Positions 8,737 to 17,013 are shown, counted from the stretch's first letter. The stretch: 64,000 nt of DNA from JBOHDX01 sp050700835 (GCA_050700835.1 JBOHDX010000021.1:1-64000), one strand, 5' to 3'. Program-made: numbers and translations. Notes: a model not told the origin generated them from the sequence alone.

Positions 8737-9008
8737 CGCTCATGTGCACGTACGCCACCGTCACGGCGGCGATGGACGGCAGCGCCAAGGGGCCGAACGG
8801 CACGTGGTTCCACGTCACGGACGCCACCGTCTACTTCGACCACCCGGTGCACGCGATGGCCGAGCACACCCTCAACATCGACTTCGCGGACCCCGCCAAC
8901 GGGCCGGCCGCCCGGGTGGCCGTCGAGCTGACCGCTGAGTCGGCCCGTCGGATGGTCGCCGCCGTGCAGGACGCGCTCGCGTCCGCACCACCGGAGCTCG
9001 CCGGCTGA
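8733..9008 (+). CDS. Small DUF6295-like protein
   Basis: The 91-residue protein has MCTYATVTAAMDGSAKG followed by WFHVTDATVYFDHPVHA and EHTLNIDFADP, a pattern I recognise from DUF6295 proteins of actinobacteria. The function is unknown. It overlaps the dienelactone hydrolase gene by four bases and is probably translationally coupled to it; such pairing hints at a shared task. No signal peptide or membrane segment is visible. The His residues in DHPVHA and EHTL could bind metal, but that is conjecture. Confidence 0.75.
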   Translation: MTLMCTYATVTAAMDGSAKGPNGTWFHVTDATVYFDHPVHAMAEHTLNIDFADPANGPAARVAVELTAESARRMVAAVQDALASAPPELAG

Positions 9009-9067
9009 CGCCGATCGCCCCGGTCGGGGCAGTCCGCGGGTGCGGCTCCTCGCGACTTCACCCGCCG

Positions 9068-9111
9068 GGCGTACCGTCCAACCGGACATATCGGGCGCAT
9101 TTCGGTACGCC
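9068..9111 (+). promoter_or_regulatory. Structured leader candidate upstream of APC permease
   Basis: GGCGTACCG (9068-9076) pairs perfectly with CGGTACGCC (9103-9111). Inside this outer stem a small hairpin GTCC-AACC-GGAC follows at once. The element lies 77 bases before the permease start, in its likely 5' leader. It may be an RNA regulatory element or a protein-binding dyad. A simpler hairpin (GCCCC-GGTC-GGGGC, 9017-9030) just after the DUF6295 gene may be its terminator. Confidence 0.35.
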
Positions 9112-9188
9112 AGGCGTGTGAAGCGGCAGACCAGGTCGGTGACCCGGCGGAGAGGCCACCCCACGGTTGTCGGTGGTCGGGAGCACAG

Positions 9189-11597
9189 TTGCGAACCGTG
9201 ACTCTTACCCGCTTCGACGCGCCACCGAAGGGCCGACTGACGGCGACCCAGGGCACCGCGCTGTACGTCGGCGCCGTGCTCGGCACCGGCGTGATCGCGC
9301 TGCCAGGGCTGGCCGCCCGAGCGGCGGGTCCGGCGTCGCTGCTGGCCTGGCTCGTCCTGGTGCTACTGTCGGTGCCCCTCGCCGCCACCTTCGCGGCTCT
9401 GGGCTCGCGCTATCCCGACAGCGGTGGAGTGGCAACGTACGCACGAGCCGCGTTCGGAGAACGCGCCGGGCAGTTCGTGGGCTGCTGCTTCTACTTCGCG
9501 ATCCCGGTGGGCGCACCGGCGGCGGCACTGATCGCCGGCGGCTACGTGTCCTCGGCGCTGGGCGGTGGCACAGGGACGGCAGTGGTCACGGGTGGCCTGC
9601 TCATCGCGGCCGTCTTCGCTACCAATGTCGCCGGCATTCACGTCAGCGCCCGCTTCCAGCTCGTGCTGGGCGCGCTGCTCCTCGCGTTCCTGGTCGTGGC
9701 TGTGTCCTTGTCGCTCCCGCACGCCACAACTGGGAACCTGCGCCCATTCGCCCCGCACGGCCTTCTCGCCGTCGGTTCGGCCGGAGGGCTGCTGATCTGG
9801 AGCTTCGCCGGCTGGGAGGCGATCACGTCCTTGGCCGGCGACTTCCGCGATCCCGGACGCGATCTGCCCCGAGCGACCGGGGCGGCCGTGGCCATCGTCG
9901 GTGTCCTGTACCTCGCCGTCGCAACGGCGACGATCACGGTCCTCGGACCGTCCGGAAGCCGGTCCGCGGCGCCGCTCGGAGATCTCATGGCGCGTGGCCT
10001 TGGCGGCAACGCCCGGTGGCTCGCCGCCGCGGTGGCGGTGTTGCTGACCTTCGGCGTGTTGAACGCCTACTTCGCCGGCGCTGCCCGACTCGGAGCGGCC
10101 CTGGGCAGAGACGGCGCCCTGCCTGTCTGGTTGGCGCCCGGGGGTGAGGTCGGTGCAGTTCCGCGCCGTAGCCTCGGAGCCGCCACCGCCATGTCGGCTC
10201 TGTCATTGCTGATCGTGGCCGCCGCGGGCATCGGACTGAGCCCGCTGGTGTCGGCTACGAGTGCGCTGCTGGTGGCGATCTACACGGTCTGTGTGGCTGC
10301 CGCCGTGCGCCTGCTGCCGGGCGGCAGTAGACATCGGGCTGCCGCCATCGTCGCCGCGGCGGCGGTGATCGTCATGCTGGCGATGACTGGGCCTTACCTG
10401 GCCGTCCCACTGGCCTTGCTGGTCGCGATCACCATCGTGAGGCGAAGTCGCCGGTCACTGCGTCGCTCTCGCGACGACGGAGTCGAGGCGGACTCGCGGG
10501 CCGCGCGCAAGGATCCGACGCCCAGGACCTGTGCCGAGCGGGCCACCGTCGCATCGTTGCGGCAGGGAAGCGGTACGGTCCTGGGCGTGCTGAGCGTCGA
10601 TGTCGAATCGGTAGGCGCGGAGCTGGACGGCCGTCGGGTGGTGGTCACGGGGGGAGCCGGGTTCCTGGGCTCTCACACCTGCGCCGCCCTGGTCGAGTGC
10701 GGCGCCCACGTGGTGTGCGTTGACGACGAGTCCAGCGGCCTGTTCAGCTCGGTCGAGAGGCTGGCGCTCTCGGGTCGCTTCGAGGCGGTCAGGGCCGACG
10801 TGACCGCGGGCATCCGCGTCGCCGGTGCGGTGGACGTGGTGCTGCACCTGGCCTGCCCCGCGTCCCCGGTGGACTACCAGCGGCGGCCGGTCGACACCCT
10901 GCGTTGCGGCAGTGAGGGCACCCTGGCGGCGTTACGGCTGGCCGGCGGACACGGCGCCCGGTTCGTGCTGGCGTCGACGTCGGAGGTGTACGGCGACCCG
11001 CAGACGAGCCCGCAGACCGAGTCGTACTGGGGACACGTCAACCCGATCGGACCGCGCAGCATGTACGACGAGGCCAAGCGCTTCGCCGAGGCGCTGACCG
11101 TTGCCGCGAACGCCGAGTGGGGCGTGCGGGCCGGCATAGTCCGAATCTTCAATACCTACGGTCCGGGGATGCGACCGGACGACGGGCGGGTGGTGGCCAC
11201 ATTCATCCGCCAGGCGCTGACCGGACAACCGCTGACGATCCACGGCGACGGCCGGCAGACGCGGTCGTTGTGCCACGTGACCGACACCGTCCGTGGCCTG
11301 CTGGCGATGGCCGGCACCGACCATCCGGGACCGATCAACCTCGGCAACCCGCAGGAGCTCTCCGTCAAGGACATCGCCGAACGGGTACGCCTGGCCACCG
11401 GTTCGGCGGCACCGCTTCACTTCGAGCCGGCTGCCCCGGAAGACCCGCGGCGGCGACGCCCAGACATCGGCCGGGCAGCCCGACTGCTCGGCTGGACACC
11501 GGCGGTCTCTCTCGACGAGGGCCTGGCGGACTCCGTCGCGTGGTACCGCGACCACCTCGGCGCGTCCACGACGACCGAGCCGACCCATCCGGGCTGA
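9189..11597 (+). CDS. APC-family amino acid permease reading in frame into a UDP-glucuronate decarboxylase-like domain
   Basis: One open frame of 802 codons. Residues 1 to about 420 are an amino acid-polyamine-organocation permease, opening with YVGAVLGTGVIALPG and containing about 12 hydrophobic helices. A charged linker (RRSRRSLRRSRDDG onward) leads to a complete short-chain dehydrogenase/reductase from about residue 470. The TTG 9189 start has GGGAG five bases upstream; GTG 9198 is an alternative. I know of no established permease-decarboxylase fusion. The simplest view is two adjacent genes sharing a frame after loss of the permease stop, or never having one. The permease substrate is unknown. 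Confidence 0.75.
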   Translation: MRTVTLTRFDAPPKGRLTATQGTALYVGAVLGTGVIALPGLAARAAGPASLLAWLVLVLLSVPLAATFAALGSRYPDSGGVATYARAAFGERAGQFVGCCFYFAIPVGAPAAALIAGGYVSSALGGGTGTAVVTGGLLIAAVFATNVAGIHVSARFQLVLGALLLAFLVVAVSLSLPHATTGNLRPFAPHGLLAVGSAGGLLIWSFAGWEAITSLAGDFRDPGRDLPRATGAAVAIVGVLYLAVATATITVLGPSGSRSAAPLGDLMARGLGGNARWLAAAVAVLLTFGVLNAYFAGAARLGAALGRDGALPVWLAPGGEVGAVPRRSLGAATAMSALSLLIVAAAGIGLSPLVSATSALLVAIYTVCVAAAVRLLPGGSRHRAAAIVAAAAVIVMLAMTGPYLAVPLALLVAITIVRRSRRSLRRSRDDGVEADSRAARKDPTPRTCAERATVASLRQGSGTVLGVLSVDVESVGAELDGRRVVVTGGAGFLGSHTCAALVECGAHVVCVDDESSGLFSSVERLALSGRFEAVRADVTAGIRVAGAVDVVLHLACPASPVDYQRRPVDTLRCGSEGTLAALRLAGGHGARFVLASTSEVYGDPQTSPQTESYWGHVNPIGPRSMYDEAKRFAEALTVAANAEWGVRAGIVRIFNTYGPGMRPDDGRVVATFIRQALTGQPLTIHGDGRQTRSLCHVTDTVRGLLAMAGTDHPGPINLGNPQELSVKDIAERVRLATGSAAPLHFEPAAPEDPRRRRPDIGRAARLLGWTPAVSLDEGLADSVAWYRDHLGASTTTEPTHPG
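10574..10579 (+). promoter_or_regulatory. Possible -10 element for leaderless decarboxylase start
   Basis: TACGGT matches the actinobacterial -10 pattern and sits exactly seven bases before GTG 10587, the spacing expected for a leaderless transcript beginning at the start codon. This supports separate expression of the decarboxylase domain inside the long frame. No convincing -35 element is seen. Confidence 0.4.
10587..11597 (+). CDS. UDP-glucuronate decarboxylase / UDP-xylose synthase-like SDR (independent start inside the long frame)
   Basis: From GTG 10587 the product is 336 residues, the usual length of this family. It has the NAD-binding VVVTGGAGFLGSH and the UXS-type stretch ESYWGHVNPIGPRSMYDEAKR, carrying the catalytic Tyr-x3-Lys. 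IFNTYGPGMRPDDGRVV and GDGRQTRSLCHV follow, as in UDP-xylose synthases. These enzymes oxidise and decarboxylate UDP-glucuronate to UDP-xylose or its 4-keto form. The substrate would be supplied by the UDP-glucose dehydrogenase encoded convergently next door. No Shine-Dalgarno sequence is seen, but a -10-like TACGGT suggests a leaderless mRNA. Exact start uncertain. Confidence 0.85.
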   Translation: MLSVDVESVGAELDGRRVVVTGGAGFLGSHTCAALVECGAHVVCVDDESSGLFSSVERLALSGRFEAVRADVTAGIRVAGAVDVVLHLACPASPVDYQRRPVDTLRCGSEGTLAALRLAGGHGARFVLASTSEVYGDPQTSPQTESYWGHVNPIGPRSMYDEAKRFAEALTVAANAEWGVRAGIVRIFNTYGPGMRPDDGRVVATFIRQALTGQPLTIHGDGRQTRSLCHVTDTVRGLLAMAGTDHPGPINLGNPQELSVKDIAERVRLATGSAAPLHFEPAAPEDPRRRRPDIGRAARLLGWTPAVSLDEGLADSVAWYRDHLGASTTTEPTHPG

Positions 11598-11626
11598 CTC
11601 AGGCGCTCGTGCCCGACGGCTGGGGC

Positions 11627-11684
11627 GCCCGTCAGCGCACCGGACGGCCCAGGGGTGCCCGTCAGCGCACCGGACGGCCCAGGG
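11627..11684. repeat. Tandem duplication of the ugd 3' end (two 30-bp units)
   Basis: A 28-bp sequence beginning GCCCGTCAGCGCACCGG occurs at 11627-11654 and again at 11657-11684, period 30. The right copy encodes the last residues and stop of the UDP-glucose dehydrogenase gene (complement TCA at 11662). The left copy repeats the same C-terminal codons and stop, in frame, just beyond the gene. Confidence 0.85.
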
Positions 11685-12978
11685 CGTACACCTGCCAGCC
11701 GGCGGCGGTCCACTTGTCGCGGTCGAGCAGCAGACGGCCGTCGATCACCGTCGGGGTGCGCACGGTGGCGGACAGCGCCACCGGGTCGATGCCGGCCAGC
11801 TCGGGCCAGTCGGTCAGCACCATCACCAGGTCCGCCGCCACGCAGGCCGCAGTCACGGACCCGGCGTAGCTGAGCTCGGGGTGCGCGCGATGAGCGTTCG
11901 GCATCGCCTGCGGGTCGAACACCCGCACCGCTGCCCCACGGCGGCGCAGTGCGGAGGCGATGCTGAGGGCAGGGGAGTCTCGGACGTCGTCGCACCCGCC
12001 CTTGAACGCGGCCCCGAGGACCGCCACCCGCGGCTGATCAGAGGCCTCGGCGAGCAGTGCCGCGGCGACGTCGACCGCCCGGTCGCGTTGGTGGGTGTTG
12101 ACCCGGTCAACCTCGACCAACAACCGCAGCGACGTCCCGACACCGAGCTCGTGACCGCGGGCAACGAGGGCCCGGAGGTCCTTGGGCAGGCAGCCTCCAC
12201 CGAAGCCGACTCCCGGGGAGAGGTAGTCCGCGCCGATCCGGTGGTCCAGCCCCACGATCCGGATCAGGTCGGCCACGTCCGCCCCGGAGCGCTCGCAGAC
12301 CTCGGCGAGCAGGTTCACCATCGACACCCGGGATGCCAGCATCGCGTTCGCGGACACTTTCGCCAGCTCGGCCGTTGCCAGGTCTGTCCGCACGACCGGC
12401 ACGCCGTCGGCGATCAGCGGCGCATAGATCTCCTCCAGCAGGACGGCCGTGCTCGGCTCATCAACTCCGAGCACCAGACGGTCCGGATGCAAGAAGTCGG
12501 AGACCGCGTACCCCTCGCGAAGGAACTCGGGGTTCCAGGCGACGTCCACCGCCGTTCCAGCCGGCGATGTCTGGCGCATCCGGTCCCGCAAGGTGACGGC
12601 TGTGCCGACCGGGACGGTGGACCTCCCCACCAACAGGCAGGGCCGCCGAAGTCGCGGCGCCAGCGAGTCGGCCACGTCCCACACGAAGGACAGATCGGCG
12701 CGTCCGGCTCCGATCGCCTGAGGGGTCCCCACACAGATGAAGTGCACGTCGGCGTCGTCCACGAACTCCAGCTCGGTGTGGAAGCTGAGCCGACCCGACG
12801 ACATCCCGGCAACGAGCAGCTGGTCCAGACCGGGCTCGTGGAAGGGTGCGGACCCGGTGCGCAACTGCGCGACTCGTTCAGCGTCGCAGTCCACGGCGAC
12901 GACCTGGTGACCGAGGCCGGCCAGGCAGGCCGCGTGGATGGTCCCGAGATGCCCCGCTCCGATCACGGACACCCTCAC
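11662..12978 (-). CDS. ugd: UDP-glucose 6-dehydrogenase
   Basis: The 438-residue enzyme oxidises UDP-glucose twice to UDP-glucuronate using NAD. The N-terminal Rossmann motif VIGAGHLGTIHAACLA is followed by STVPVGT, the substrate segment EFLREGYAVSDFLHPDR, Lys207 in AELAKVSANA, and the catalytic Cys263 in GFGGGCLPKD. A C-terminal UDP-binding domain (AFKGGCDDVRDSP) completes it. Several motif positions are atypical (GAGHLG for GTGYVG, GGGCLPKD for GGSCFPKD), but the catalytic residues are kept. It faces the UDP-glucuronate decarboxylase gene, so the two consecutive steps are encoded convergently within 65 bases. Confidence 0.93.
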   Translation of the reverse strand: MRVSVIGAGHLGTIHAACLAGLGHQVVAVDCDAERVAQLRTGSAPFHEPGLDQLLVAGMSSGRLSFHTELEFVDDADVHFICVGTPQAIGAGRADLSFVWDVADSLAPRLRRPCLLVGRSTVPVGTAVTLRDRMRQTSPAGTAVDVAWNPEFLREGYAVSDFLHPDRLVLGVDEPSTAVLLEEIYAPLIADGVPVVRTDLATAELAKVSANAMLASRVSMVNLLAEVCERSGADVADLIRIVGLDHRIGADYLSPGVGFGGGCLPKDLRALVARGHELGVGTSLRLLVEVDRVNTHQRDRAVDVAAALLAEASDQPRVAVLGAAFKGGCDDVRDSPALSIASALRRRGAAVRVFDPQAMPNAHRAHPELSYAGSVTAACVAADLVMVLTDWPELAGIDPVALSATVRTPTVIDGRLLLDRDKWTAAGWQVYALGRPVR

Positions 12979-13119
12979 AGAGCCAGTCTTGCGCCGCCCC
13001 GCGGCGCATGTGCGGGAATCCAGGCAATCGCATGAGCGGTTGGCCGAACCCGACTAGCCTGCCGGACAAGTAGGCCTCGACCAGGCGCCCGTTGGCGCCG
13101 TGCCGAGCGGGAGGCGTAC

Positions 13120-14226
13120 ATGCACGTCCAAGCAGTCTCCGACTGGCGCGACAAGGCCAAGGTGGCGGCGTTCTTCGGCCGGCTCGCCGTCAAGGAGCAT
13201 GTGCGCCCGGACCTGCACGTACGCCCGCTCGTGGCGGAGCTGTTCCTCACCGACAACTGCAACCTGCGTTGCACCAGCTGCGCCTGCTGGCGTACCACCA
13301 CCCGCCAGGAGCTGACGACGGCGGAGTGGAAGACGGTGATCGACCAGCTTCGACCAGCCGGGATCGTTAAGGCCAACTTCACCGGGGGCGAACCGCTGAT
13401 GCGCCGAGACGCCCCGGAGCTGATCGCGCATGCCATGGAGCGCGGCGTGCGACGCCTGCACCTGAACACCAACGCGGTCCTGCTCGACGACACCCGCCGC
13501 CGCGCGGTGCTCGAAGCCGGGGTACGCAGCTTCAACGTGTCCGTGGACGGACCGACCGCGGCAACCCACGAGGCGGTACGCGGGGTCCCCCGGTCGTTCG
13601 AGCGGACGATGGCCCACCTGCAGGATCTGGTTGCCGCCCGGCGCCGATACTCGCTGAGGCTGCGGTTGAGCTTCACGGTGATGGCGACGACCGTGTCGAC
13701 GCTGCCGGAGATGATGCGCTTCGCACAGCGCGTCGGCGTGCCGTTGTACCTCAACCTGGCGACCGACAAGACGTTCCTGTTCCGCGACGAGCAGGTGTCC
13801 CGCGAGGCCGACGTGGGGCGAGGTGACGTCGACCGTGCCCTGGCGCAGATCGAGGCGCTGTTGCGCACCGACCCGCACGGTCTGCCGAGCTTCGCCGAGC
13901 TCAGCTATCTGCGCCGACACTTCGGTGATCTGGTGCAGGCCGACCTGCCCTGCGCGGAGTCGCAGCTGAAGCTGATGATTCACTCCCGCGGCGAGATCGG
14001 CGGCTGCTGGGCGCATGATCCGCACGACAACGTCCGGCAGACAAGCGTCGCGGATGTGATCGCCAGTGCGCGGTACCGCGACGACCACGCCCGCTTCTTC
14101 CGCAAGGACTGCGTCGGCTGCGGCAGCAACTACTCCCTCAACCTGAGCTGGCGACCGCACACCCATGTCGAGAACGCGCTCTGGCGGGCCGGGCGTCGCA
14201 GCCTGCTCGCAGGTGACCGTCGATGA
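13120..14226 (+). CDS. Radical SAM enzyme with twitch/SPASM-like auxiliary cluster
   Basis: The 368-residue protein has the radical SAM motif CNLRCTSC (Cys47, Cys51, Cys54) and the GGE-like TGGEPLMRRD. The C-terminal region holds Cys278, Cys296 (GGCWAHD), Cys331 and Cys334 (DCVGC), the spacing expected for one auxiliary iron-sulfur cluster of twitch type. BtrN-like alcohol dehydrogenases and several peptide- and sugar-modifying enzymes share this layout; the substrate here is not known. The ATG has GGGAGG upstream, and the gene overlaps the next methyltransferase by ATGA. Its neighbours handle nucleotide sugars, so action on a sugar nucleotide or glycan precursor is a reasonable inference. 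Confidence 0.9.
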   Translation: MHVQAVSDWRDKAKVAAFFGRLAVKEHVRPDLHVRPLVAELFLTDNCNLRCTSCACWRTTTRQELTTAEWKTVIDQLRPAGIVKANFTGGEPLMRRDAPELIAHAMERGVRRLHLNTNAVLLDDTRRRAVLEAGVRSFNVSVDGPTAATHEAVRGVPRSFERTMAHLQDLVAARRRYSLRLRLSFTVMATTVSTLPEMMRFAQRVGVPLYLNLATDKTFLFRDEQVSREADVGRGDVDRALAQIEALLRTDPHGLPSFAELSYLRRHFGDLVQADLPCAESQLKLMIHSRGEIGGCWAHDPHDNVRQTSVADVIASARYRDDHARFFRKDCVGCGSNYSLNLSWRPHTHVENALWRAGRRSLLAGDRR

Positions 14227-14993
14227 GCGGTGAGTCCGACCAGCTCTTCGCACACTTGGCCCCCGACTACGAAGCCCACTTCTGCGTTCCTCATCGCCGC
14301 GCGTACGACCAGCTCGCCTGGGAGCTGACGCTGGAGCAGCTGCCGCCGTCGCCGGCCACCGTCGTCGACATCGGTTGCGGCACCGGCCGGTGGGCCCGGC
14401 GGCTGGTCGACCTCGGCTACAGCACCATCGGGATCGAACCGTGCGCCGAGATGGCCCGGCGCGCGCAGGCCGACGTCCCCGAGATGACCCTGCTGCCGGC
14501 CCCAGCGGAGGACGCGGTGCTGCCTGCTCAGTCGGTCGACGTCACGATCGCGATGGGCTCCCTGCAGTACACCGACACTGCTGCCGTGCTGGCCCGGGTG
14601 ACGCGCTGGCTACGCCCGGGCGGGTTGCTTTGTGCCCTAGTGGACTCGCGTCTGGCGTTGGGTCTGGAACTCCTGCGGTCGGGGCAGACCCGGGAGGCGT
14701 TTGACCGCCTCGACACTTGCAGGGGCTGCTGGACGGTGGACGGCATCAGTGCACCACTGAGGCTGTACGACCGGGAGCGGCTCGCCGCCGAGTTGACCGG
14801 TGCCGGTCTGGAGGTGCTGGCGATCCGTGGGCTGCTCATCGGCACCGCAGTGTGGGGACGAGACGAGGTCACCCGGAGGCTGCAAACGTCGTGGACGGAA
14901 CATCTGAGGCTGGAGCAAGCGCTGACGGCGCGAGAGGACCTTGCCGACTCCGGGAAGCAGCTGTACGTCCTCGCCCGCAAGCCAGCGCACTGA
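14223..14993 (+). CDS. Class I SAM-dependent methyltransferase
   Basis: The 256-residue enzyme has the SAM-binding motif VVDIGCGTGRWARRL near residue 47, IEPCAEM as the acidic strand, and DVTIAMGSLQYTD around motif IV (UbiE/Methyltransf_11 type). It overlaps the radical SAM gene by four bases, so the two are co-translated and likely act on the same product, for example N- or O-methylation of a sugar. The last 125 bases overlap the antisense 3' end of the epimerase-aminotransferase gene. That overlap is real for this gene because LYVLARKP is a normal family C-terminus. Confidence 0.9.
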   Translation: MSGESDQLFAHLAPDYEAHFCVPHRRAYDQLAWELTLEQLPPSPATVVDIGCGTGRWARRLVDLGYSTIGIEPCAEMARRAQADVPEMTLLPAPAEDAVLPAQSVDVTIAMGSLQYTDTAAVLARVTRWLRPGGLLCALVDSRLALGLELLRSGQTREAFDRLDTCRGCWTVDGISAPLRLYDRERLAAELTGAGLEVLAIRGLLIGTAVWGRDEVTRRLQTSWTEHLRLEQALTAREDLADSGKQLYVLARKPAH

Positions 14994-17013
14994 CCAGCGC
15001 CGCGACCACCCTCTCGGCATCCTCCCCGGTCATCTCCGACGACATCGGTAGTGCCAGGGCCTCCCGGTCCAGCGTCTGCGTCCGCGGCAGGTCAGGGGCC
15101 GGCTCGGCATGCGGTCCCCAGTCGTGGGTGTGCAGGGCCGGCCAGTAGTAGGGCTTGGTCTGCACCCCGACGTCCAGGAGTCTCTGCTGCACAAGTGTGC
15201 GGTCGGCACCGGTGATCCGGGCCGCCCAATGCACGTAGGCGTGTCGGTCCCCGGGCCGAACCTGTTGCGGGACGACGTCGTCGCGGATGGCGGCGAACTC
15301 GGCGTAGACCTGCGCCACCTCGTGCCGCGCCTCGACGAGCTCCTCCAAACGTCGTATCTGGTCGAGGGCCACCACGGCAGGCAGCTCGCCCAACGGGCAG
15401 GAGCGCAGCCAGTCGACTGGTTCTCGCAACAGCGGCACGGTACGCGCGGGCAGCGCCAGTGCCCCGCCGGCACCACCGGCCGAGACGACCTTGGCAAAGC
15501 TCAACGAGAACGCGTGGGCTGCCGTCTGCGAACCGACCGGCACACCTTGGTGCAGGGCGCCCAGCGCCGGCGCCGAGTCCGCCACCAACGTGACCCCGTG
15601 CCGCGCGCAGACCTCGTGCAGCCGCGCGTAATCGGCCGGTGCGCCCAACGCGTCCACGGCGACGACGACCTTCGCCGGCGCCGCGTCCAACGCGACCGCG
15701 AGTGCGTCGGGGTCCAGCGTCCAGGTCAGGGGGTCCACGTCGACGAACCGGAGCCGATAGCCCAACTGGACCAGGACCTCCGCGGTCGCTGCGAAGGTGA
15801 ACGCCGGTAGCACCGCGACGTCGCCGACCGTCCCGGTGCCCACCGCAGCCACCACCGCGAGCCGGAGGGCCGCGGAGCCGGAGGCACACAGCAGCAGGGC
15901 ATCGTCGGTGCCGAGGCCGAGGGCCTGGTGCAGCCTGGCGGCTAGCTCGGTCGTCCAGCGGTGACCGGCCTTGATCCGGCCCGACCAGAGCGCCTGGTGT
16001 TGTCGGTCGGCAACCACGTCAGGCTTGTCCGGGCGAGGCGGTGTCACGACCGGCAACGGGGGGTCGAGTGGGCGTACCTCATGGGCGAGCCGCCGCACGA
16101 ACGCGCGCAGCGACTGCTCCAGCGCCTCCACCGGCTCGGGCAACGTGTCGGCGAGCCCCACCAGCGTGGACGCGTCCACGTCGTCCTCCGGCGCAGCGTG
16201 CACCCGCACCTCGTGGGTGCCGCCGACCGCCTCCGACACCAGCTCGGCCAGGCGTACCAGGGACAGCGGGGTCCCCGACAGCACGTGTACGCCCGGCTCA
16301 CGATTGAGCGCGAGGTCACGGCCGGCGTCGTCGACGTGCAGGAAGCATCGGGTGGTGTCCGCGACGTCCAGCGGCAGGCCGGCCAGTGCTCGGTGCGTCA
16401 GGCGGGCGACTACCCGGTCCTGGTCCAGCCCGAACAGGTTCGGCAGCCGGACGATTCGCAGGTTCCCAGGCTCCAGCGTGCGGGTGAGCAGGAGCTCCTG
16501 CGCCCGTTTGGCGCTGGCGTAGGTCCAGCGGCCGCCGGGACGGACCAGCTCGCGGCACAGTGCGGCGGCCCGCCACGGCGGGCAGGCCTCCACGGCCAGC
16601 TGCAATGCGCGAGTGCACCAGGCGTCCAGCTCGTCGTCGTCGATCGGGAGTCCCCCGGACTGTCCGGGTGTGCAACCCCGACCGAGCACCTCGACGCTGG
16701 AGGCGAGCACGACGCGCCGACCGGCCAGGTGCGGCGCCAGCCGCGCCGCCGTCACCGCGTTGTCGAGGACCAGGGTCCAGGGGTGGCGCACCCGAGGAAG
16801 GCTGCTGCCGGCGACCACGATGACGTCGCCGTCCGGCAGGCGCACCTCGTCAGTCAGCAGGTCCGTGACCAGATGGGTCGCGTTTCGCACCGAGGCCGAG
16901 GGAGGCATCCGGCGGTCGACGGTGACGCAGGAACGTCGCACGCCGTCGAGCTGGCGGGCGACCGCCCGGCCCAGGAACCCGCTGCCGCCGACGATCACGC
17001 TGGTGCCTGGCAT
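14869..17013 (-). CDS. Fusion of NAD-dependent epimerase (SDR) and DegT/DnrJ/EryC1 aminotransferase
   Basis: The protein has 714 residues. Residues 1-310 form an extended SDR with NAD motif GGSGFLGRA, Ser/Tyr/Lys active site (Tyr165 and Lys169 in TYASAK) and FLHVDDAGRDL. Residues about 335-675 form a PLP-dependent sugar aminotransferase with GSAALRLAVVAA, LPAFTFAATAE, VADSAPALGA and Schiff-base Lys508 in SFAKVVSAGGAGGAL. The C-terminal 40 or so residues are arginine/alanine-rich and encoded antisense to the methyltransferase gene, suggesting a lost stop codon. DegT enzymes aminate keto-sugar nucleotides, so a 4-keto pentose from the decarboxylase is one plausible substrate. Having both activities in one chain is unusual. 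Confidence 0.9.
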   Translation of the reverse strand: MPGTSVIVGGSGFLGRAVARQLDGVRRSCVTVDRRMPPSASVRNATHLVTDLLTDEVRLPDGDVIVVAGSSLPRVRHPWTLVLDNAVTAARLAPHLAGRRVVLASSVEVLGRGCTPGQSGGLPIDDDELDAWCTRALQLAVEACPPWRAAALCRELVRPGGRWTYASAKRAQELLLTRTLEPGNLRIVRLPNLFGLDQDRVVARLTHRALAGLPLDVADTTRCFLHVDDAGRDLALNREPGVHVLSGTPLSLVRLAELVSEAVGGTHEVRVHAAPEDDVDASTLVGLADTLPEPVEALEQSLRAFVRRLAHEVRPLDPPLPVVTPPRPDKPDVVADRQHQALWSGRIKAGHRWTTELAARLHQALGLGTDDALLLCASGSAALRLAVVAAVGTGTVGDVAVLPAFTFAATAEVLVQLGYRLRFVDVDPLTWTLDPDALAVALDAAPAKVVVAVDALGAPADYARLHEVCARHGVTLVADSAPALGALHQGVPVGSQTAAHAFSLSFAKVVSAGGAGGALALPARTVPLLREPVDWLRSCPLGELPAVVALDQIRRLEELVEARHEVAQVYAEFAAIRDDVVPQQVRPGDRHAYVHWAARITGADRTLVQQRLLDVGVQTKPYYWPALHTHDWGPHAEPAPDLPRTQTLDREALALPMSSEMTGEDAERVVAALVSALACGRGRTAASRSRQGPLAPSALAPASDVPSTTFAASG

